Below, one piece after another: positions 59,844-64,000 of a stretch of 64,000 nucleotides of DNA. Numbering within the stretch: the stretch's first letter is position 1; every line of letters starts with the position of its first letter. Position numbers and translations under genes: made by a program. The DNA is from Candidatus Bathyarchaeia archaeon (GTDB taxonomy: Archaea > Thermoproteota > Bathyarchaeia > Bathyarchaeales > Bathycorpusculaceae), in the NCBI GenBank assembly GCA_038728085.1, contig JAVYUU010000004.1, positions 84,674 through 148,673 of the forward strand. Reading direction: 5' to 3'. The notes under the pieces are model-generated. The model ran no database searches and was not told where the DNA came from. It saw only the letters and a list, made by a program, of their open reading frames with translations.

Positions 59844-60992
59844 TCAACTTTTGCACTTTTTGACTTCTTCTACAAGTCGGTCTATTTCTGCCTCCGTATT
59901 GTAGAAGTGGGGTGAAACTCTTATGCCATGGGCTCTGGCGGAAACAACAATGTTATTATGTTTCAATTGATCTGCAACTTCCTTTGGCTTGTCAATTTTG
60001 AAGTTGACTATTCCGGAGCGGTGCTGCGGTTCTTCTGGAGTTTGAAGCCCTAGTCCAAGCGCCTTAGCCATCTCAATGAGATAGTCTGTTAGCTTCAGCA
60101 CCCTTCTCTCGACGTTTTCTATTCCGAAGTTTAGTAGCATTTTCATGGCTTCGGCGGCGCCCACAAAGCTTACAGTGCTCGGCGTGCCAACCTCGAAGCG
60201 GCTCGCTGTCTCCGAAAGCCTCAAACTCCAAATGTCCCAAAAATCAACGGTTTCGAAGATCTCCTTTTTTACGCTTGCCCACCCCACATAAGGAGGCTCC
60301 AAATTTTCGATTAAGTCCCCTCGCACATACAAGTATGCGGCGCCAGCTGGACCCAAAAGCCACTTGTAGCATGCACACGCCAAAAAGTCCACTCCGTCCC
60401 TTTTCACGTCTATTGGGATTACACCCGCCGATTGGATGGCATCCACAATGAGGACTGCGCCGTGGCTGTGGGCGATTTCACTTAAAGCCCGTAGGTCATT
60501 CCGGAAACCATTAACGTATTCAACATGGCTAATCACAACCGCCACGGTTTTGTCGTCTACAGCCTTCTCAAAATCCTCCAGCAGAACCTTGCCGCCAACA
60601 TTCCGCACATAATCAACCTTAACATTCAAGCTTCCTTTTAGCCATGGATAAACCACCGAGGGATACTCCAAATCCGTGGTGACAATCTTTGAGCCACGCG
60701 GATAATTAAGCACATTGGCAGCGATGTTCAAGCCCACAGAGGTGTTCTCCACGAGGGCAATTTCTTCCGGCTTTGCGCCTACAAGCCTCGCAAACAAAGA
60801 CTTGCCAAGATCCGAGGATTCCAGTGGCGAAGCCCCAAAATTCGCATAGTCCTCCACATATTGATGCATGGCGTCCGCCACGGGCTTGGGAAGCGGAGAC
60901 TGCGCAGCATGATTCAAGAAAATCTTGTTTCTAACCACTGGAAAAAGGCTGCGAATTCTCTCCAAATCCAAGAGACCACCACTTGCTGCCAA
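59844..60992 (-). CDS. class V aminotransferase / cysteine desulfurase-like PLP enzyme
   Basis: The 382-residue PLP protein has the class V fold: an N-terminal IFLNHAAQSPLPKPV, the cofactor-contacting LIVDAIQSAG, and the Schiff-base lysine in CACYKWLLGPAG. It may be a cysteine desulfurase, but the usual active-site cysteine loop is not obvious, so other activities (selenocysteine lyase-like, isopenicillin epimerase-like) remain. It stands alone between convergent valS and the divergent YbjQ gene. Confidence 0.85.
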   Translation of the reverse strand: MAASGGLLDLERIRSLFPVVRNKIFLNHAAQSPLPKPVADAMHQYVEDYANFGASPLESSDLGKSLFARLVGAKPEEIALVENTSVGLNIAANVLNYPRGSKIVTTDLEYPSVVYPWLKGSLNVKVDYVRNVGGKVLLEDFEKAVDDKTVAVVISHVEYVNGFRNDLRALSEIAHSHGAVLIVDAIQSAGVIPIDVKRDGVDFLACACYKWLLGPAGAAYLYVRGDLIENLEPPYVGWASVKKEIFETVDFWDIWSLRLSETASRFEVGTPSTVSFVGAAEAMKMLLNFGIENVERRVLKLTDYLIEMAKALGLGLQTPEEPQHRSGIVNFKIDKPKEVADQLKHNNIVVSARAHGIRVSPHFYNTEAEIDRLVEEVKKCKS

Positions 60993-61032
60993 CCTTAATT
61001 AGAACATCTAACTATAAAAGTGTGGGAGCCAA

Positions 61033-61377
61033 ATGAGCGAAATAATAGTTGTCACGACACCAGAAATCCCAGGCTACGAAATCTTAAAAGTGCTTGGACC
61101 AGTGCATGGCATAACCGTGCGAACCAGGGGGGTTGGTGGAAAAATAGTTGCAAGTATTGAGGGACTATTCGGCGGGGAGGTATCCTCCTACACATCTGAA
61201 TGTGAAAAGGCGAGAATAGAATCGCTGAATAGGCTCATTGAGAATGCCCGGAGGATGGGCGCCAACGCCGTTATAGGCGCAGACTTCGAGACAAGTGATA
61301 TTCTCCAAGGAACAGCCACCGTGTTCGCAGCCTACGGCACAGCCGTCATAGCGAAGCCCAAAGAGAAAAAAGAGTAG
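61033..61377 (+). CDS. YbjQ/UPF0145 family protein
   Basis: The 114-residue protein matches the YbjQ (UPF0145) family of small putative heavy-metal-binding proteins, which assemble into a pentamer. It has TPEIPGYEILKVLGPVHGITVRTRG, the acidic SYTSECEKARIESLNRLIENA and GANAVIGADFETSDI. The function is unproved. The ATG follows GGGAG at a good distance. It is divergent from the PLP enzyme and convergent with the HDAC gene. Confidence 0.87.
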   Translation: MSEIIVVTTPEIPGYEILKVLGPVHGITVRTRGVGGKIVASIEGLFGGEVSSYTSECEKARIESLNRLIENARRMGANAVIGADFETSDILQGTATVFAAYGTAVIAKPKEKKE

Positions 61378-61397
61378 CCTTCGAGGCTCTTTCTCCC

Positions 61398-62471
61398 CTA
61401 CCTGAAGCAAGTCCACCATTCCCTAAGCAGACTCTTCAGCTCTCCAATAACCCCTTCAACCTTTTTCCGAACAAAGGGCGGCTCAACAGGCGGGGTGTAA
61501 GGCTCCTTCAATTCAAAGCTCTGGAGTCCTATGGCTCCAGCTGCAAGGGCATACCAGCAGAGGGGCAAAACCTTCGGATTGTAGCCGCTTCCGACAAGCA
61601 TGACAAGCCTTCCACCGCAGACCCTATGGGCTGTCTCCCTTATCAAACTGGATAATGCAAAAAAGCCTCGGGCTGTGAGGCTCAAATCTCCAAGCATGTC
61701 GGCGAAATGCGAGTCGCTTCCCCCATTAGCAATTATAATGTCCGGCTTAAACTCCTCAGCCAATGGAGCAAAAATCTCCCTTAGGGCATATAGGTATGAA
61801 GCATCTCCTGTTCCCGGCGGAAGCGGCACATTAACATTGTAGCCTTTTCCCTCACCCTCACCTATTTGCCACGTGAATCCTGTGCCCGGATAAAGCGTCC
61901 TCGGATCCTGATGGATGGATATAAAAAGCACCGTGGGATCGCGGTAGTAAATGTCGCTGGTGCCATTTCCAGCGTGAACATCATAATCCAACACGAGGAA
62001 CCTTTTCACACCCTTTTCAGCCCTCAAGTATTCAATGAGAACCGCTATGTCGTTGAAGAGGCAGAAGCCCCCACCATAACCCCTCCCAGCATGATGGAAG
62101 CCCCCTCCAAGTGAAATACCCCTCTTCGCCTCTCCGCCGTAAATGGCTCTGCCGCACTCCAAAGCGCCACCCACGATGAGCAGGGCTGCCTCAAGAATCT
62201 GCGGCGAAACGGGAGTTTCAATGTCATAGGGTTTACCCTCAGATGCCAGGCGGAAAATTAAATCCACATATCCTTCGTCATGAACCCTAAGCAAATCTTC
62301 CTTGGACGCTGGCTTAGACTCAACAATCGTCAAGTTGGGGAGGCTTAGGAGACCATGCTCCCTGAAAAAGTTAATGGCGTTCACGAAGCGATCTCCCCGA
62401 AAGGGGTGCCCCTCCCCGAGATCGTACTGCTTAAACTTTTCATGGGAAGTCATAACAACCCTTTCACTCAA
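61398..62471 (-). CDS. histone deacetylase / acetylpolyamine amidohydrolase family protein
   Basis: The 357-residue enzyme has the class II-like HDAC fold. The catalytic pair is GGFHHAG, zinc ligands are in DYDVHAGNG and NGGSDSH, and HQDPRTLYPGTGF and GSGYNP are also conserved. Substrates in archaea could be acetylated polyamines or proteins such as Alba-like chromatin proteins. The TTG at 62471 follows a GGGGAGAG. It is a single gene unit. Confidence 0.9.
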   Translation of the reverse strand: MSERVVMTSHEKFKQYDLGEGHPFRGDRFVNAINFFREHGLLSLPNLTIVESKPASKEDLLRVHDEGYVDLIFRLASEGKPYDIETPVSPQILEAALLIVGGALECGRAIYGGEAKRGISLGGGFHHAGRGYGGGFCLFNDIAVLIEYLRAEKGVKRFLVLDYDVHAGNGTSDIYYRDPTVLFISIHQDPRTLYPGTGFTWQIGEGEGKGYNVNVPLPPGTGDASYLYALREIFAPLAEEFKPDIIIANGGSDSHFADMLGDLSLTARGFFALSSLIRETAHRVCGGRLVMLVGSGYNPKVLPLCWYALAAGAIGLQSFELKEPYTPPVEPPFVRKKVEGVIGELKSLLREWWTCFR

Positions 62472-62556
62472 AATGCACTCTCCCCTTCAAAGCAAAGTTT
62501 ACATAGTCAATATACTACAAAGCCTAAGTATAAAAATAAAAGAGGGAGAGATTAGC

Positions 62557-63156
62557 CTATCCCGAGCTTTCCACGTTTCCCTTTTCGGCCTCTTCACCTG
62601 TCGGCGTTTCAACTTTGGACGTCTCTGACACGTTTACGTCCCCAGCCATGGTCTGCGTTTCCGTCTTTAGTTCCGCTGAAGCCTCAACTCCACCTACCTC
62701 TAACACCTCAGCGGTCTTTATTTCAGTGGTCTGCTGCACAACGGGCTCCACCTTTTTCGGGATGCTTGCCCCTGCAAGCTTGTCCATGGTCTCCTTGATC
62801 GCGTTCAACTCTCGCCTTGCATTTTCAAGGCCTATGGAGAGGAGGGCGATTTCCCTCTGATAGGTTTCCTCGTCTACCTCCCCGCTGACATGTTGAATCT
62901 CATAATTCGCCAGCAACTTCTCAAGAATCCTAATCTGCTCCTCAACCTCCCTCACCTTAGAAGCCATCCGCTCCAGCAAAACCCTCTTCTGTTTTTCAAC
63001 CTCCGCTAAGGCTTCCTCTATCTCTCTGTCGAAGAGCTCAAAGGTGGACTGGGATATCTTGCCACTATTAAATAAGCTGCTCAGCGCCTGCCTCTTTTTC
63101 AAAATGGTTTCGTACTCGCTGCTTATTCTTTCAAAGGAGTGTCTCCACGAAAACAA
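62557..63156 (-). CDS. CdvA-like coiled-coil protein without PRC barrel
   Basis: The protein has about 199 residues. A helical coiled-coil core (about 10-130) shows the CdvA pattern of a charged helix, a short turn (FNSGKISQSTFELFDREIEEAL) and a second helix (NYEIQHVSGEVDEETYQREI). This parallels the ELYEKKKISPEVYEDL and EVEHEIGEIDEPSYHTAF helices of the CdvA at 33609-34316. The N-terminal PRC barrel is missing. The last 70 residues are a disordered, acidic, Thr/Glu-rich tail. TTG at 63156 with GGTG eight bases ahead is the likely start. It may be a second CdvA-type scaffold. Confidence 0.72.
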   Translation of the reverse strand: MFSWRHSFERISSEYETILKKRQALSSLFNSGKISQSTFELFDREIEEALAEVEKQKRVLLERMASKVREVEEQIRILEKLLANYEIQHVSGEVDEETYQREIALLSIGLENARRELNAIKETMDKLAGASIPKKVEPVVQQTTEIKTAEVLEVGGVEASAELKTETQTMAGDVNVSETSKVETPTGEEAEKGNVESSG

Positions 63157-63537
63157 TTTTACAACACCGGCTCTAATGAACCACCAGCCAAAAATAACAT
63201 TTGTTAATATGCAGAGATATTGCTGGCTGTTAAAACCTAACATTTTCATAGCAATTAGGTGCAAAGCAGCCTTCAAAACGGAAACTCCAAAACATGGATT
63301 TTTGTCAAAATGCTGAAACTTCAACAATCACGTAAACATGATATAAGCCAATATAGCCAAAGCATACGCGAGTGTTTATACTTGTTTTATTCAGTTTCAA
63401 TTTCGAATTCAGAGTTTAGAATAAAATTTAAATATTTATATCTAAACCAAACCAAAAATGTTAACAATGTAAATAAATATGACCGCGTTAACAATCATCG
63501 TCGGCGGTGAAAAGTTGGAAGGAAAATTCTCAAGAAA
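63157..63537. other. AT-rich intergenic region with divergent promoters
   Basis: No gene is seen here. The reading frame of the CdvA-like gene is open upstream but is not protein-like. A strongly AT-rich stretch at 63421-63445, including AATATTTATAT, is a good promoter for the PadR-type gene to the right. Confidence 0.4.
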
Positions 63538-63856
63538 ATGCATGAACGCATAATCAAAACTTCATGGACATATAATTCTGGCGGAACTGCGAAAAGGCCC
63601 CATGAGCGGCTACGACGTCATATCCTTCATTCACAACAAATTCAACCTACTCGTGAGCTCAGGCACAGTTTACTCGCTCCTATACTCGCTTGAAAGAAAC
63701 GGTCTCATCGAAGGCTCGTGGGATGAGCGCAAACGCGTTTACCGGCTAACGGAGAAAGGCGCAAAAACAATAGAGACGATACTAAACGCCAACGATAAAA
63801 TCAAAAACTTCATAACAAACCTCCTAACCTTCATACCCCTATTCTTCTTAGCCTAA
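63538..63856 (+). pseudogene. PadR-type regulator with frame-disrupted N-terminus
   Basis: The frame from ATG 63602 gives a PadR winged helix (SGYDVISFIHNKF, SSGTVYSLLYSLERNGLIEG, RVYRLTEKGAKTIETIL) but lacks the first helix. Upstream sequence encodes that helix in two other frames: MHERIIKT from ATG 63538, then MDI from ATG 63564, and IILAELRKGP just before 63602. One base missing near 63561 and one near 63569 would join all three into a normal PadR. Either the gene is broken, or translation starts at 63602 and the protein is truncated, or there are consensus errors. Confidence 0.65.
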
Positions 63857-63910
63857 TCGAAACCCTAAAATGTATCCTCAAAACCCTTTTCTAACCGAAC
63901 ATAAATCGAG

Positions 63911-63988
63911 GGGCCCGTAGCTCAGCAAGGATAGAGCACCGGGCTTTTAACCCGGGGGTCCCGGGTTCAATTCCCGGCGGGCCCGCCA
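63911..63988 (+). tRNA. tRNA-Lys (TTT)
   Basis: The acceptor stem GGGCCCG pairs with CGGGCCC, the anticodon stem CCGGG/CCCGG holds loop CTTTTAA (anticodon TTT), and the T-arm is CCGGG-TTCAATT-CCCGG. The 3' CCA is encoded at 63986-63988. No intron is seen. Confidence 0.96.
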
Positions 63989-64000
63989 AGACCTGCAAAC

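Overview
The window is archaeal and fits best a member of Candidatus Bathyarchaeia (Bathyarchaeota, TACK lineage) or a close relative. Support comes from: archaeal C1-pathway genes (formylmethanofuran dehydrogenase FwdDBAC, methenyl-H4MPT cyclohydrolase Mch, an FwdF-like polyferredoxin, an HdrA-MvhD fusion); a Cdv/ESCRT cell-division cluster; NreA and NucS repair proteins; an Lhr-type helicase; protein disulfide oxidoreductase; tRNAs with encoded CCA; and many TTG/GTG starts preceded by purine-rich ribosome-binding sites. The lineage is inferred from gene content. No rRNA is present.

Layout. 1-7.3 kb: Lhr-like helicase, nitroreductase, PH/SHOCT membrane protein, type II P-type ATPase. 7.3-10.8 kb: a divergent amidoligase locus (cysteine-cluster protein and GCS2-type ligase on one strand; RLAN-domain protein and RimK-like ATP-grasp on the other). 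10.8-14.5 kb: a redox module, with a Cys-rich HTH regulator divergent from a flavodiiron protein, a DUF438-hemerythrin-PAS protein and a LMW phosphatase/ArsC-like protein, separated by an 18-bp perfect palindrome. 14.5-17.3 kb: DUF166, protein disulfide oxidoreductase, two small genes and an unknown protein. 17.3-25.6 kb: tRNA-Ser and tRNA-Asp, NreA, an antiporter, a coiled-coil protein, pyrophosphatase, DUF1614, UPF0282 and NucS. 25.7-29.7 kb: methyltransferase, FwdF-like polyferredoxin and HdrA-MvhD. 29.7-32.7 kb: a decayed AN1 zinc-finger gene, a permease with a class II amidotransferase, and a small membrane protein. 32.8-36.4 kb: ESCRT-III paralog, CdvA, CdvB and CdvC. 36.5-40.8 kb: MobB, an HTH regulator and three paralogous nucleotidyltransferases. 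40.8-49.9 kb: an S-component-like transporter, a CitG-like synthase, a split LysO exporter, fwdDBAC, mch and a second S-component-like protein. 50-54 kb: coiled-coil protein, PPP phosphatase, MptN-like ligase and FdhD. 53.9-56.3 kb: a TPP-riboswitch operon (ThiT, KaiC-like, PurM/HypE-like). 56.4-64 kb: an interrupted surface-protein gene, ValS, a PLP enzyme, YbjQ, HDAC, a CdvA-like protein, a broken PadR gene and tRNA-Lys.

How the parts fit. FwdDBAC with Mch gives the formyl and methenyl steps of the H4MPT branch of the archaeal Wood-Ljungdahl pathway. FwdF and HdrA-MvhD would feed electrons to it. FdhD, MobB and the MptN-like ligase are plausible cofactor functions for the same enzymes. The Cdv cluster plus the distant CdvA-like gene is the division machinery. 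The flavodiiron module is a probable O2/NO defence unit. The two stretches most worth attention are the GCS2/RLAN/ATP-grasp locus, which may make or modify a peptide, and the TPP-riboswitch operon, which carries two proteins of no obvious thiamine role.

Several genes are disrupted or start oddly: GCS2 at ACG, CdvB at ATC, frameshifts in the AN1 and PadR genes, and an in-frame TGA in a surface protein. These may be true decay or consensus errors, and read-level checks would tell.
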